Notes: a model not told the origin generated them from the letters alone. 64,000 nucleotides of DNA from Aridibaculum aurantiacum (GCF_017355875.1 NZ_JAFEWC010000001.1:682001-746000), one strand, 5' to 3'. Positions 27,686-37,387 are shown, numbered from the stretch's first letter. Translations and numbers: made by a program.

Positions 27686-28969
27686 ATGATGAACAGTAAC
27701 GTACCCTTAGCTGAAAGATTGCGCCCGGCTTCTCTTGATGAACTGGCAGGGCAGCGGCATCTTACAGGCAAAGGCAGCATACTTAGAACATCTATTGAAA
27801 ATGGTATTGTGCCTTCTATGATCCTGTGGGGGCCTCCGGGTGTAGGTAAAACCACCATTGCCAATATCATTGCAAATACACTTAGTATTCCTTACTTCCA
27901 GCTTAGCGCTATTAGTAGCGGCGTAAAAGATGTACGCGAGGTAATAGAGCAGGCGAAGCAGATGGAAAAAGCCATTCTCTTCATTGATGAAATTCATCGT
28001 TTCAATAAAGGTCAGCAGGATGCACTGCTAGGTGCTGTAGAAAAAGGAACCATAACACTGATAGGTGCTACTACAGAAAATCCATCTTTTGAAGTGAACG
28101 CGGCGTTGCTTAGTCGTTGCCAGGTATATGTATTGAAAGCTTTGGAAGAAGCTGATCTTGTACAACTGCTGAACGATGCCATTGAGCGTGATGAAGTACT
28201 ACAACAGTACAGCGTTAGCTTGAAGGAAACAGCAGCATTGATTAATATATCTGGTGGTGATGCACGTAAGCTGCTTAACCTGCTGGAGTTAGTCATCACT
28301 GCATTCAGGGCAGGTGAAGGAGATAAGCCTGCTATTGAAATAACTGACGACCTTGTAATGAATGTGGCGCAGAAGCGCATTGCGCTATATGACAAGCAGG
28401 GTGAACAGCATTATGATATCATTTCTGCTTTTATAAAAAGTATGCGCGGCAGCGATCCTAATGGTGCAGTGTATTGGCTGGCACGTATGATAGAAGGTGG
28501 TGAAGATGTAAAGTTCATCGCACGCCGTATGCTCATTTTTGCTAGTGAAGACATAGGCAATGCAAATCCAAATGCCTTGCTACTGGCCAATGCTACTTTT
28601 GATGCGGTAGCTAAAATAGGTTATCCCGAAAGCCGCATCATCCTTTCTCAATGTGCCACTTACCTGGCTTCTTCTGCTAAAAGCAATGCGTCTTATGAGG
28701 CTATAGGTAAAGCATTGTCTGCCGTTTCACAACTAGGTGATCTGCCGGTTCCATTACACATCCGTAATGCACCCACTAAGTTGATGAAGGACATGAACTA
28801 TGGCAAAGACTATAAATACTCCCATTCATTTGAAGGCAATTTTGCTGAGCAGGAGTACTTGCCAGATCAATTAAAAGGCGCCAAATTTTATGACCCGGGT
28901 AATAACGCACGGGAGAATGAATTGCGCAAGTTTCTGAAGGAGAAGTGGGGGAAGAAGTATGGATATTAG
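27686..28969 (+). CDS. rarA: Replication-associated recombination protein A (RarA/MgsA AAA ATPase)
   Basis: A 427-residue AAA+ ATPase that begins MMNSNVPLAERLRP. Walker A is GPPGVGKTT (about residues 49-57), Walker B LFIDEIHRF (about 99-107), sensor 1 IGATTENPSF. The C-terminal region holds SFIKSMRGSDPNGAVYWLA-type motifs of the MgsA/RarA/WRNIP1 tetramerisation domain. RarA acts at stalled replication forks. The start is ATG 27686; ATG 27689 is equally possible. A degenerate intergenic repeat follows. Confidence 0.95.
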   Translation: MMNSNVPLAERLRPASLDELAGQRHLTGKGSILRTSIENGIVPSMILWGPPGVGKTTIANIIANTLSIPYFQLSAISSGVKDVREVIEQAKQMEKAILFIDEIHRFNKGQQDALLGAVEKGTITLIGATTENPSFEVNAALLSRCQVYVLKALEEADLVQLLNDAIERDEVLQQYSVSLKETAALINISGGDARKLLNLLELVITAFRAGEGDKPAIEITDDLVMNVAQKRIALYDKQGEQHYDIISAFIKSMRGSDPNGAVYWLARMIEGGEDVKFIARRMLIFASEDIGNANPNALLLANATFDAVAKIGYPESRIILSQCATYLASSAKSNASYEAIGKALSAVSQLGDLPVPLHIRNAPTKLMKDMNYGKDYKYSHSFEGNFAEQEYLPDQLKGAKFYDPGNNARENELRKFLKEKWGKKYGY

Positions 28970-28975
28970 TCTAAG

Positions 28976-29155
28976 TTGGATGTGCGAAGTATGAAGTACG
29001 AATCGAAGTCAAAAGGAAAAAGTCAAAAAGCAAAAGTCAAAAGATGAAACGTCCTGCTTTATTGATGGAAGACTTTACGCAACTATCAAAAACCACAAGC
29101 TAACCTTCTTCTTATTCAACATTTCTTATTCATCATTCAACACAAACATCTAAAC
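28976..29155. repeat. Degenerate intergenic low-complexity repeat (AAAGTCAA / CATTCAACA type)
   Basis: The first part repeats variants of GAAGTACGAA and AAAAGTCAAAA; the last part repeats CTTATTCAACATT variants and ends ACATCTAAAC (29146-29155), identical to the end of the element at 3282-3396. No ORF or terminator is seen. Confidence 0.6.
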
Positions 29156-29539
29156 GTGCTCATCTTTCTCGACATACTTCTCACCATCATTCACCTGGTC
29201 ATTATCGGGTTCAACCTGTTTGGCTGGATGTGGAAGAAGACACAGAAGGCGCACCTGTGGTTTGCCGGCCTCACCCTTGGCTCGTGGTTGATCCTTGGCA
29301 TCTGGTATGGCCTTGGTTATTGCCCGGTAACGGACTGGCAGTGGCAGGTAAAAAGGCAACTGGGTGAATCGAACCTGCCCAACTCTTTCGTGAAGTATTA
29401 TGCGGATAAAATAACTGGTACTGATATTTCCTCTGCATTGATTGATGCCGTTACAGCAGTAAGTTTTGCATTGGCTATAATGGCATCTTTATATGTCAAC
29501 TTTGGCCGTAAGTCAAAGAGAAAGATCCATGTCCATTAA
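29156..29539 (+). CDS. DUF2784-family membrane protein
   Basis: A 127-residue protein from a GTG start with three or four transmembrane helices. The motif HLVIIGFNLFGW near the start and the conserved GYCPVTDWQW segment (about residues 54-63) match DUF2784. The function of that family is unknown. The start codon directly abuts the degenerate repeat upstream, so no leader of normal composition is present. Confidence 0.75.
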   Translation: MLIFLDILLTIIHLVIIGFNLFGWMWKKTQKAHLWFAGLTLGSWLILGIWYGLGYCPVTDWQWQVKRQLGESNLPNSFVKYYADKITGTDISSALIDAVTAVSFALAIMASLYVNFGRKSKRKIHVH

Positions 29540-29618
29540 ATTGTGAAATAATGTACAGTAGCTTGTGCTTCTGGCTCGAATTTTATTTTTACTATAGTTC
29601 TAAATTCAAAATCAAAAG

Positions 29619-30971
29619 ATGATAAACAGGAAGTTTTTAATCATAGCATTTTTACTAGTTGCTAATGCAGTTTCATCGCAAACCATTATCAACCGTGATC
29701 CGGCTATTGAGACAATGGTGAAAGAGGTTTCAGCTGATTCACTGAAGAGCTATGTTAACCAGATGGTAAGTTTTGGAACACGCAATACATTAAGCTCCAC
29801 CACACATCCTACGCGTGGCATTGGTGCCGCAAGAAAATGGGTGCTCAATAAATTCAACTCCTTTTCAAAAGATGCGAAAGGGCGGTTGTCTGCCATCATA
29901 GATACCACCACATACCACGCAGATGGACGCCGTGTAGATCGCTCCATCAACCTGGGAAATGTGGTAGCCACGCTGAAGGGAACAGACCCTGCTGATAACA
30001 GGATATTCATCATTACCGGCCACCTCGACAACATGCGTAGCTCACCAACTGACAGCATAGGGGATGCACCAGGTGCGAACGATGATGCCAGTGGCGTAGC
30101 AGCTGCATTGGAGTGTGCACGCATCATGAGCAAGCGATCGTTTCCTGCAACTATCCTCTTTGTAGCAGTAAGCGGTGAAGAGCAAGGATTGCTAGGCGCG
30201 GGCTATATGGCCAATAAGGCACGCAGTCAAAACTGGAACATTGAAGCTGTGCTGAACAACGACATCATGGGAAGCAACAACAGCAGCGAGACGAACATTA
30301 TTGACAACACACGCATCAGGGTTTTTAGCGAAGCTTTCTCAACGCAAGACACCGGTCGCAGGGCACTTACCATCCGGCAGCTTGGACTGGAGAATGATGG
30401 TAAGGCAAGGCAGCTGGCGCGTTATGTAAAAGAAGTAGGAGAGCGCTATGTAGAAAACCTGGAGGTGGTGATGATCTACAGGAACGATCGTTTCCTGCGT
30501 GGCGGCGATCATACGCCTTTTGTAGATAAGGGTTATGCCGCCGTTCGTTTTACCGAAATGAATGAAAATTATTTTCACCAGCACCAGAATGTGCGCACAG
30601 AAAACGGCATTGTGTATGGCGACCTGCCTGAGTTCATGGACTTTGAATACCTGCGCAAAAACACGGCAATGAACCTTGCTAATCTTGCCAATCTTGCAAA
30701 AGCGACTGCAATGCCAGACTCAGTAAAAATAGAAGTAAGACGTCTATCTAACTACAGCTTCTTAAAGTGGCAGGCACCTAAAGCAGGTAAGGTAAAAGGT
30801 TATTATGTTTTGGTGAGGGAAACCACCAGCCCGGTGTGGCAGCGAAAGATTTTCACTAATCAACTAGAGATGCAATTGCCGGTATCTAAAGACAATTATT
30901 TCTTTGCTGTACAGGCTGTTAATGCAGATGGAAATGAAAGCTTGCCGGTGGTGCCTGCGGTGGGTCGATAA
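29619..30971 (+). CDS. Secreted M28-family metallopeptidase with C-terminal fibronectin-like domain
   Basis: A 450-residue protein with a signal peptide of about 20 residues (MINRKFLIIAFLLVANAVSS-Q). The M28 zinc/catalytic motifs are GHLDNM (about residue 133), GANDDASG (about 152), SGEEQG (about 186) and DHTPF further on. The last 80 residues (after MPDSVKIEV) look like a fibronectin type III domain. The enzyme is probably an aminopeptidase acting in the periplasm or outside the cell. An intrinsic terminator follows. Confidence 0.9.
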   Translation: MINRKFLIIAFLLVANAVSSQTIINRDPAIETMVKEVSADSLKSYVNQMVSFGTRNTLSSTTHPTRGIGAARKWVLNKFNSFSKDAKGRLSAIIDTTTYHADGRRVDRSINLGNVVATLKGTDPADNRIFIITGHLDNMRSSPTDSIGDAPGANDDASGVAAALECARIMSKRSFPATILFVAVSGEEQGLLGAGYMANKARSQNWNIEAVLNNDIMGSNNSSETNIIDNTRIRVFSEAFSTQDTGRRALTIRQLGLENDGKARQLARYVKEVGERYVENLEVVMIYRNDRFLRGGDHTPFVDKGYAAVRFTEMNENYFHQHQNVRTENGIVYGDLPEFMDFEYLRKNTAMNLANLANLAKATAMPDSVKIEVRRLSNYSFLKWQAPKAGKVKGYYVLVRETTSPVWQRKIFTNQLEMQLPVSKDNYFFAVQAVNADGNESLPVVPAVGR

Positions 30972-30980
30972 GCATTTTAG

Positions 30981-31013
30981 AAAGGGTAAACCAATCTTTA
31001 GTTTACCCTTTTT
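30981..31013 (+). terminator. Intrinsic terminator after the M28 peptidase gene
   Basis: An 11-bp perfect stem AAAGGGTAAAC/GTTTACCCTTT with a 9-base loop, followed by T residues. Confidence 0.88.
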
Positions 31014-31231
31014 ACATTGTCAAATTATGCTGATATAGAGTCATTTTCTCTTCAGGTTATTATTTCGTTTCTGTTGATCATCATGCGGATTATTGCATGA
31101 CCGAAGACTGGAAATGCATAATTATGTTAGCAGATTTGTAATGCTTCTTAGTCTTCATCATAAAGAAATTGAACGCCCGTTAAACATTAGATAAGAACCT
31201 GAACGCACAGCTATATCCAATGTCCTGGTGT

Positions 31232-31239
31232 TACTTTTG
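31232..31239 (+). promoter_or_regulatory. -7 promoter element TACTTTTG for the esterase/acetyltransferase pair
   Basis: A perfect TAnnTTTG match 10 bp before the ATG at 31250. The 218 bp between it and the preceding terminator shows no gene. Confidence 0.45.
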
Positions 31240-31249
31240 GAAGTAAAGC

Positions 31250-32113
31250 ATGGCTATGAAAATATTGAATTTATTAAGCATCCTTTTGTTGGTATGTACT
31301 TCTATTGTCTCATGCGATAAAAAGGAAAATTCATTACTGGCAGAATCGAATATGAAGAATATAAAGTACGGGGCAAATGCAGCGCAGGCAATGGATATTT
31401 ATTTACCTGCAGGAAGAACAACAAATAATACTAAGGTTCTTGTTTTCATTCATGGTGGAAGTTGGAGCGGTGGTGATAAATCAGATTTTGATGGAGATAT
31501 CAACGCAATCCGGGGCCAGCTCCAGGATTACGCGATTTTCAATATAAACTATCGTCTTGCTATTGGTGGTGCTAATCGTTTTCCTGCGCAAATAGAGGAT
31601 ATACAAATGGCACTTGAATTCATCGCCAATAACGCAGCAGAATACAGAATCAATCCATCAAAAATAGGATTGGTGGGTGCCAGTGCTGGAGCCCATCTTG
31701 GGTTGTTATATGCGTACAAGCACAACAGCAACGGCAACATAAAAGCAGTAGTGAATTTGTTTGGGCCAACCAATCTTACATCGTTGTATACTAGTCATCC
31801 TGTGCCTGCAGCAAGTCAGCCTGTATTGCAGAATTTTCTTGGCACAACACCTTTGGCTAATCCAACATTATATGCCAATGCAAGCCCCGTTAATTATGTT
31901 ACCGCACAGTCGCCGGCAACACTCATTTTGCATGGCACCATGGATTATATTGTGCCTATCAGTCAATCTACAGAGCTACGCGCTGCACTTACATCGGCAG
32001 GTGCTAAAGTAGAAATGCACACCTATAATGGTGAGGGCCACGGATGGTATGGAACAACCTTACAAGATACCTACAGCCGTACTATTTCATTTGTAAAAGC
32101 TAATGTTCAATAA
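31250..32113 (+). CDS. Lipoprotein alpha/beta hydrolase (BD-FAE-like esterase)
   Basis: A 287-residue protein with a lipoprotein signal peptide: hydrophobic stretch, then the lipobox VSC with Cys near residue 24, followed by acidic/polar residues. The hydrolase motifs are VFIHGGSWSGGDKSDF (oxyanion HGG), nucleophile elbow GASAGAH (about 144-150), acid in LHGTMDYIVP and His in GEGHGW. The fold resembles bacterial feruloyl esterase-like BD-FAE enzymes or carboxylesterases. An ATG at 31256 (MKILN) is an alternative start. The stop overlaps the next start by 1 nt (TAATG), so the two genes are translationally coupled. Confidence 0.85.
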   Translation: MAMKILNLLSILLLVCTSIVSCDKKENSLLAESNMKNIKYGANAAQAMDIYLPAGRTTNNTKVLVFIHGGSWSGGDKSDFDGDINAIRGQLQDYAIFNINYRLAIGGANRFPAQIEDIQMALEFIANNAAEYRINPSKIGLVGASAGAHLGLLYAYKHNSNGNIKAVVNLFGPTNLTSLYTSHPVPAASQPVLQNFLGTTPLANPTLYANASPVNYVTAQSPATLILHGTMDYIVPISQSTELRAALTSAGAKVEMHTYNGEGHGWYGTTLQDTYSRTISFVKANVQ

Positions 32114-32562
32114 TGCAGAATGTCTTCTGGAAGTGCAAGCCTTTTGATCAGCTTAGCCCGCATGAATTATATGCTATCATTCGCTTACGAAATGAAGTGT
32201 TCGTAGTAGAACAGAACTGTGTATTCCAGGATGCTGATGACAAAGATCAACGGTGCTTTCACCTGATGGGTTACCATGATAATCAACTGGTGGCATATAC
32301 TCGTCTTGTACCTGCTGGTGTCAGCTATCCTGAAATATCTATTGGACGTGTTATCACTTCTCCTGCACATAGAGCATTGGGTTTTGGTAAAGCGTTAATG
32401 ACACAATCCATTGATCATGCTTACCGATTGTTTGGTAAGCAGCCAATCCAGATAGGCGCCCAGTTATACCTAAAGAAATTCTACGAAAGCTTCGGCTTTG
32501 TGCAGGTAGGGGAGGTGTATGATGAAGATGGAATAGATCATATCCATATGGTGAAAGAGTAA
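32113..32562 (+). CDS. ElaA-like GNAT-family N-acetyltransferase
   Basis: A 149-residue protein with the ElaA pattern: LYAIIRLRNEVFVVEQNC (about residues 19-36), DADDKDQRCFHL, IGRVITSPAHRALGFGKALM (acetyl-CoA-binding loop, about 77-96), then LKKFYESFGFVQVGEVYDEDGI. The natural substrate is unknown. It begins inside the preceding esterase stop codon and ends at a bidirectional terminator shared with the convergent uvrA copy 2. Confidence 0.88.
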   Translation: MQNVFWKCKPFDQLSPHELYAIIRLRNEVFVVEQNCVFQDADDKDQRCFHLMGYHDNQLVAYTRLVPAGVSYPEISIGRVITSPAHRALGFGKALMTQSIDHAYRLFGKQPIQIGAQLYLKKFYESFGFVQVGEVYDEDGIDHIHMVKE

Positions 32563-32580
32563 TTGATCTAGTATAGAAAT

Positions 32581-32613
32581 AAAAAAGCCGGAGTACTAAC
32601 TCCGGCTTTTTTT
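32581..32613. terminator. Bidirectional intrinsic terminator between elaA-like gene and uvrA copy 2
   Basis: A 14-bp stem AAAAAAGCCGGAGT/ACTCCGGCTTTTTT with a four-base loop (ACTA), A-run on one side and T-run on the other. Confidence 0.93.
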
Positions 32614-32627
32614 GTACATGCAACATG

Positions 32628-35540
32628 CTACTTCAGCTCTTCCACCAAATACCTGCCGGTATGGCTCTCTTTCACTTTTACAAGGTCTTCTGGGGTTCCT
32701 TCAAATAAAATTTGCCCTCCACCATCACCGCCTTCTGGCCCAAGATCTATGATGTGATCAGCTACTTTTATTACATCCAGGTTGTGTTCAATTACAAGCA
32801 CCGTATTACCTCGGTCAACCAGTTTATTCAGTACATCCAGCAGGTGTTTTATATCCTGGAAGTGCAAACCAGTTGTAGGTTCATCGAGTATGTAAAATGT
32901 TTTACCCGTATCTTTTTTACCAAGCTCTGTTGCCAGCTTTACACGCTGTGCCTCGCCACCACTAAGCGTTACAGATGATTGACCAATGGTGATGTAACCT
33001 AAGCCAACATCCTGCAAAGCCTTTATCCTTCTGTGTAACCAATGGATATTCTGGAAAAATTCAACAGCTTCATCCACGGTCATATCCAATACATCACTGA
33101 TAGATTTTCCTTTGTAGCGTATCTCTAATGTCTCACGATTGTAACGGCGCCCATTGCACTTTTCGCAAGGCACATATACATCCGGTAAAAAGTTCATTTC
33201 TATCACTCGCATACCGCCGCCTTCACACACATCGCATCTTCCGCCTTTTACATTGAATGAAAAACGACCCGCTGCATAACCACGAATTTTAGCTTCAGGT
33301 ACTGCTGCAAACAAGGTTCTTATTTCGGTAAAGAAACCGCAATAAGTAGCAGGATTACTACGCGGCGTACGACCTATAGGGCTTTGATCAATTTCTATCA
33401 CCTTATCAATGTGTTCAAGACCTTTAATGCTTTTGTAAGGCATTGGTGTCGTCTTGCTATCGTATGCATGCTTGCTTAGGATAGGGTACAAAGTTTCGCT
33501 TATCAGCGTACTCTTACCACTGCCACTTACACCAGTTATACAGATGAATTTCCCTAAAGGAAAATTGACAGACACATTCTTCAGGTTGTTACCTGTTACA
33601 CCTTTTAGTTCCAGCTTTTTGCCGTTGCCAGCCCTGCGTGTGGCAGGTACTTCTATCTTCTTTTTTCCCTGCAGGTAATGCGATGTTTCGGAGCCCGAAG
33701 CCAATACTGATTTTGGATCTCCTTGTGCTACCACCTGGCCTCCATGCCTGCCTGCACGTGGACCAATATCAATCAGATGATCAGAGGCCAGCATGATGTC
33801 TTTGTCATGTTCTACCACCAGCACGCTGTTGCCTATATCACGCAGGTTCTTTAGTGCACTTATCAGTTGCTGGTTATCTCGCTGGTGCAGGCCAATACTT
33901 GGCTCATCCAGTATGTATGTTATTCCTTGCAGTTGCGAACCAATTTGCGTAGCCAAACGTATACGCTGGCTCTCGCCACCACTGAGTGTTTTTGACGAGC
34001 GATTAAGCGTGAGATATGTAAGTCCTACGTCCAGAAGAAACTGTAGTCGCTCTCTTATTTCTTTCAGAATATCTTTTGCGATCGTGTTCTGCTTTTTGTT
34101 CAATCGCTTCTCAACATCCGAGAACCATTTGTGCAGTTTATCCAGGTTCAACTGACTTAATTCTGCTATGTTCTTTTCGTCTACTTTAAACCATAAACTT
34201 TCTTTCTTCAACCGCGCTCCACCACAGGATGGACAATCTTTCAAAGACATGAATTTCTCAACCCAATCCCTTAGTGATTCACTGCTGCCGGTGGCAAACC
34301 ATCGCTTCAGCATGTTCACTATTCCTTCGTATTCTGTAGCATAAATATTTCCTTGTACTGGTTCAAATACTTCTTCTGCATCCAGGCTACTTTCTTCTAC
34401 ATCTTCCTTACCATACAAGATCACATTCATCGCTTTTTGCGAAAGATCTTTCAGTGGCTTATCGACGCTGAACTTATGCTTCTTGCTTAGCTGCACAATC
34501 TGTTTGTAGATGAAAGCTTCACGCTCTTCGCCAAGAGGTGCAATTGCACCTTCTTTTATGCTCTTATTCCAATCAGGGATTACAGCTTCCATGTTTACCT
34601 GGTACACACTTCCTAAACCTTTACAAGTAGGACATGCACCATATGGAGAGTTAAAAGAAAATGCATTGGGTGAAGGTTCTTCGTAACTGATGCCGGTATC
34701 CGTACACATTAGTTGTTTGCTGTATTGTACTACCTGGTCATCCGGTTTCTTTTTGTCGGTAGCTGTATCATGCACTACGATAAACATCAGGTCTTTCCCA
34801 AGTTGCAAAGCCTTTTGCACGCTCTGGCTCAGGCGTACTTTCATATCGTCGGAAGCCTGCAGCCTGTCAACCACCAGTTCTATATCGTGGATCTTATAAC
34901 GGTCTACCTGCATTCTTTCCTTTAGGTCCACTATCTCACCATCCACTCTTACTTTCAGGTAGCCTTTCTTTCTTACGTCTTCAAACAGTTCGCGGTAGTG
35001 TCCTTTACGTCCTCGTATCAGGGGAGCAAGTACAGTGATCTTCCTGTCTTTGTAGCGGGTAAAGATATTTTCAACAATCTCTTCTTCACTCCACTTCACC
35101 ATCTTCTTGCCTGTATTGTAGCTGTATGCATCGCCAATACGTGCGTACAGCAAACGAAGAAAATCATACACTTCAGTAATGGTTCCAACAGTAGATCTTG
35201 GGTTCTTACTCGTGGTCTTTTGCTCAATAGAAATTACAGGACTAAGGCCGGTGATCTTCTCTACATCGGGGCGCTCCATATCACCAATAAATTGGCGTGC
35301 ATAAGCGCTAAAACTTTCCATGTAGCGTCGTTGCCCTTCGTTGTAAATAGTGTCAAAAGCAAGTGATGATTTACCACTGCCACTAACACCTGTTATTACT
35401 ACCAGCTTATTTTTTGGGATAGAGATATCAATATTCTTCAGGTTGTGCACCCGTGCTCCATACACTTCTATTGCTTCATCTACGCCATTTGCATTAGTAG
35501 TTTCTATATCGTTCGGAGCTTTCGATTTTGCCTTAGCCAT
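32628..35540 (-). CDS. uvrA: UvrA-family excinuclease ABC ATPase, copy 2
   Basis: From ATG 35540 ([11 protein letters not shown]) the product has 970 residues; 14 further codons upstream lack support and overlap the promoter. It has two ABC ATPase modules with Walker [10 protein letters not shown] (first) and GVSGSGKST (second), LSGGESQR and LSGGEAQR signatures, and [11 protein letters not shown] in the UvrB-binding region. Zinc-binding cysteines are CPTCKG, CPSCGG and CDVCEG with CEKCNG. It resembles the standard Bacteroidota UvrA more closely than copy 1, so it is my pick for the main repair enzyme. The terminator at 32581 follows. Confidence 0.94.
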   Translation of the reverse strand: MAKAKSKAPNDIETTNANGVDEAIEVYGARVHNLKNIDISIPKNKLVVITGVSGSGKSSLAFDTIYNEGQRRYMESFSAYARQFIGDMERPDVEKITGLSPVISIEQKTTSKNPRSTVGTITEVYDFLRLLYARIGDAYSYNTGKKMVKWSEEEIVENIFTRYKDRKITVLAPLIRGRKGHYRELFEDVRKKGYLKVRVDGEIVDLKERMQVDRYKIHDIELVVDRLQASDDMKVRLSQSVQKALQLGKDLMFIVVHDTATDKKKPDDQVVQYSKQLMCTDTGISYEEPSPNAFSFNSPYGACPTCKGLGSVYQVNMEAVIPDWNKSIKEGAIAPLGEEREAFIYKQIVQLSKKHKFSVDKPLKDLSQKAMNVILYGKEDVEESSLDAEEVFEPVQGNIYATEYEGIVNMLKRWFATGSSESLRDWVEKFMSLKDCPSCGGARLKKESLWFKVDEKNIAELSQLNLDKLHKWFSDVEKRLNKKQNTIAKDILKEIRERLQFLLDVGLTYLTLNRSSKTLSGGESQRIRLATQIGSQLQGITYILDEPSIGLHQRDNQQLISALKNLRDIGNSVLVVEHDKDIMLASDHLIDIGPRAGRHGGQVVAQGDPKSVLASGSETSHYLQGKKKIEVPATRRAGNGKKLELKGVTGNNLKNVSVNFPLGKFICITGVSGSGKSTLISETLYPILSKHAYDSKTTPMPYKSIKGLEHIDKVIEIDQSPIGRTPRSNPATYCGFFTEIRTLFAAVPEAKIRGYAAGRFSFNVKGGRCDVCEGGGMRVIEMNFLPDVYVPCEKCNGRRYNRETLEIRYKGKSISDVLDMTVDEAVEFFQNIHWLHRRIKALQDVGLGYITIGQSSVTLSGGEAQRVKLATELGKKDTGKTFYILDEPTTGLHFQDIKHLLDVLNKLVDRGNTVLVIEHNLDVIKVADHIIDLGPEGGDGGGQILFEGTPEDLVKVKESHTGRYLVEELK

Positions 35541-35556
35541 AAATTTTAAAAGTGTA

Positions 35557-35564
35557 CAAAAGTA
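35557..35564 (-). promoter_or_regulatory. -7 promoter element TACTTTTG for uvrA copy 2
   Basis: A perfect TAnnTTTG match on the minus strand, 16 bp before the ATG at 35540. A TTTG at 35580-35583 (minus) lies 15 bp upstream, shorter than the usual -33 to -7 spacing. Confidence 0.5.
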
Positions 35565-35770
35565 GCCAAAAGCAAGGCGCAAAAGGTTTGGCAGCTGGCT
35601 GTTGCAGCAGTTTATATTGTTAAAAAAGATGTTGCTTCTGCTTCAACATTACCTATTATTTCTTCGCTATGATTCGTTTTGCCTGATTAGATGAAATCCT
35701 TATTTACATCCACTAAACCCTTCATTCGCAAAGGGTTTGGTTGGTTTGGTAAAAATTTTTCAAAAAAAAT

Positions 35771-35803
35771 TTTGTTCGTTTAAAACTTTCACCACTACAT
35801 TTG
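35771..35803 (+). promoter_or_regulatory. Promoter TTTG-N21-TACATTTG for the SAM-riboswitch transcript
   Basis: A -33 TTTG at 35771-35774 and a perfect -7 TACATTTG at 35796-35803 are 21 bp apart, the best-spaced Bacteroidota promoter in the window along with the one at 54891. Transcription should start near 35808, about 15 nt before the riboswitch. Confidence 0.7.
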
Positions 35804-35822
35804 CTGCAGTTCTTTTCACATC

Positions 35823-35933
35823 ACTTATCAAGAAAGGCAGAGGGTTATGGCCCTGTGAAGCCTTGGCAACCCTTACATCTCACGCAGTTGTAAGAAGGTG
35901 CCAACTCCATCCCGCAAAGCGGGACAGATAAGT
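35823..35933 (+). ncRNA. SAM-I (S-box) riboswitch aptamer
   Basis: P1 arms ACTTATC (35823-35829) and GATAAGT (35927-35933) are complementary. The conserved core appears in order: AGGCAGAGGG, TGGCCCTGTGAAGCC, GGCAACC (35865-35871), a CTTAC/GTAAG P3 hairpin, AAGGTGCCAACTCC (35895-35908), and a CCCGC/GCGGG P4-type hairpin. This is the standard SAM-I layout. Binding of SAM should stabilise P1 and turn off the downstream gene. The 8-base TAAGTCAG (35929-35936) at the end of P1 can instead pair with CTGACTTA (35990-35997), which sits in the terminator hairpin. Confidence 0.93.
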
Positions 35934-35981
35934 CAGCGTAAAGTTTGAAACATACTGAACCAATAGGTTCAAAAACATATC

Positions 35982-36014
35982 AAGCTCACCTGACTTACCG
36001 GGTGAGCTTTTTTT
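35982..36014 (+). terminator. Riboswitch-controlled intrinsic terminator
   Basis: The stem AAGCTCACC/GGTGAGCTT is followed by a run of seven T. Its loop region (35990-35997) is complementary to the 3' strand of the riboswitch P1, so formation of this hairpin and of the antiterminator are mutually exclusive. A small GAACC/GGTTC hairpin (35957-35970) lies between. Confidence 0.9.
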
Positions 36015-36150
36015 ATGCCCTGATCAAGCATAAAGCTCCCCAGGTAAGACCTCTTCATCTCTTGTTAAGTGCTGCGAGAAAACATTGTCTAATCAAAAAT
36101 TTTGAATCGTTTCTGTCCTCACCCGGCCAGCAACACAACACTTAACAACC

Positions 36151-37338
36151 ATGAGCAACGCAACACAACTCATCCACAGCATCCCGGTAGATCCACTTAC
36201 AGGTTCCATTTCAGTTCCTATCTACCAGACATCTACGTTTGTACAAGAAGCACCGGGCGTTAATAAAGGCTTTGATTATGCACGTACCAACAACCCGACA
36301 AGAGCCACGCTCGAAACCATCATTGCGCAGCTTGAAGGTGGTACTACAGGTATTGCATTTGGAAGTGGTTTGGCTGCCATAGACTCAGTTCTCAAGTTGC
36401 TAAAAGCTGGCGACGAAATAGTAGCGGTGGATGATATTTACGGCGGTGCGTTTCGCCTCTTCACGCACATCTACGAGAAGTTTGGAATAACAGTGAAATA
36501 TGTTGATACAACGGATGTAGAAAATGTATTCAACGCTGTTTCTGAAAAGACAAAGTTGATATGGATAGAAACACCAACAAATCCTACGCTAAAAGTATCT
36601 GACATTGCAGCTATTGCAAAAGTGGCTAAAGCCAATCGGTGTTTACTTTGCGTGGATAATACTTTTGCTTCACCCGCCTTACAAAAGCCTCTTGCGCTGG
36701 GAGCTGATATTGTAGTGCACAGTGCTACAAAATATCTTGGTGGCCACAGCGATCTCATTGCTGGCTTAGTAGTAACCAAAGAACAGGAGCTAGGCGACAA
36801 GGTCAAGTTCATTCAAAATGCAAGTGGTGCCATTCTTGCTCCATTCGACAGCTGGCTGGTAATACGGGGTATAGAAACATTGCACCTGCGTGTAAAGCAA
36901 CATTGTGCTAACGCACAGGTTGTCGCTGAATTTTTACAAGATCATCCGTTGGTTGATAAAGTGTTTTATCCTGGTCTTCCATCGCATCCAAATCACGAGG
37001 TAGCAAAGAAGCAATCAACAGGCTATGGTGGTATTGTTTCTTTCTCTCTGAAGATTGATACAGAAGAAGCGGCTACCAGGTTCATCACATCTACGCATTA
37101 CTTCAAGTTGGCAGAAAGCCTTGGTGGCGTAAAAAGCTTGTTGTGCCACCCGGCTACAATGACTCACAAATCTATTCCTGCAGATAAAAGAAGAGCTGCC
37201 GGTGTTGCTGATAGTTTGATAAGGCTTTCCGTTGGGTTGGAAGAATCTGCAGACCTTGTAAATGATCTTTCACAAGCATTTGAAGTGCTGCAAAAGCAGC
37301 CAGCAGCAAGCGTTTCAGCAGTTTCTGCAACTACCTAG
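36151..37338 (+). CDS. PLP-dependent cystathionine gamma-synthase/beta-lyase family enzyme
   Basis: A 395-residue Cys/Met metabolism PLP enzyme. YQTSTFVQE, ARTNNPTRATLE, LEGGTTGIAFGSGLAAI, and the PLP-lysine motif SATKYLGGHSD (about residues 190-200) are diagnostic. The end of the protein keeps IRLSVGLEESADL. It converts O-acetylhomoserine plus cysteine to cystathionine, or cleaves cystathionine to homocysteine; sequence alone does not separate MetB from MetC. SAM-I riboswitch control fits a methionine biosynthesis role. The next PLP paralogue at 37564 has its own promoter and leader. Confidence 0.92.
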   Translation: MSNATQLIHSIPVDPLTGSISVPIYQTSTFVQEAPGVNKGFDYARTNNPTRATLETIIAQLEGGTTGIAFGSGLAAIDSVLKLLKAGDEIVAVDDIYGGAFRLFTHIYEKFGITVKYVDTTDVENVFNAVSEKTKLIWIETPTNPTLKVSDIAAIAKVAKANRCLLCVDNTFASPALQKPLALGADIVVHSATKYLGGHSDLIAGLVVTKEQELGDKVKFIQNASGAILAPFDSWLVIRGIETLHLRVKQHCANAQVVAEFLQDHPLVDKVFYPGLPSHPNHEVAKKQSTGYGGIVSFSLKIDTEEAATRFITSTHYFKLAESLGGVKSLLCHPATMTHKSIPADKRRAAGVADSLIRLSVGLEESADLVNDLSQAFEVLQKQPAASVSAVSATT

Positions 37339-37344
37339 CAAAAA

Positions 37345-37352
37345 TATTTTTG
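37345..37352 (+). promoter_or_regulatory. -7 promoter element TATTTTTG for the cysteine-leader/metY transcript
   Basis: A perfect TAnnTTTG match immediately after the stop of the preceding gene. A weak TTTC in the -33 position is 19 bp upstream. It would start a transcript with about 205 nt of leader before metY, including the poly-Cys ORF. Confidence 0.5.
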
Positions 37353-37387
37353 AAATTCTCAACACTTAGGTTCTAACTTAGATTTCA

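Noticed and set aside
30972-31249. A tRNA or small RNA gene in the gap before the esterase lipoprotein
   Set aside because: I found no cloverleaf, CCA end or strong promoter-terminator pair apart from the terminator of the preceding gene and the -7 box of the next.
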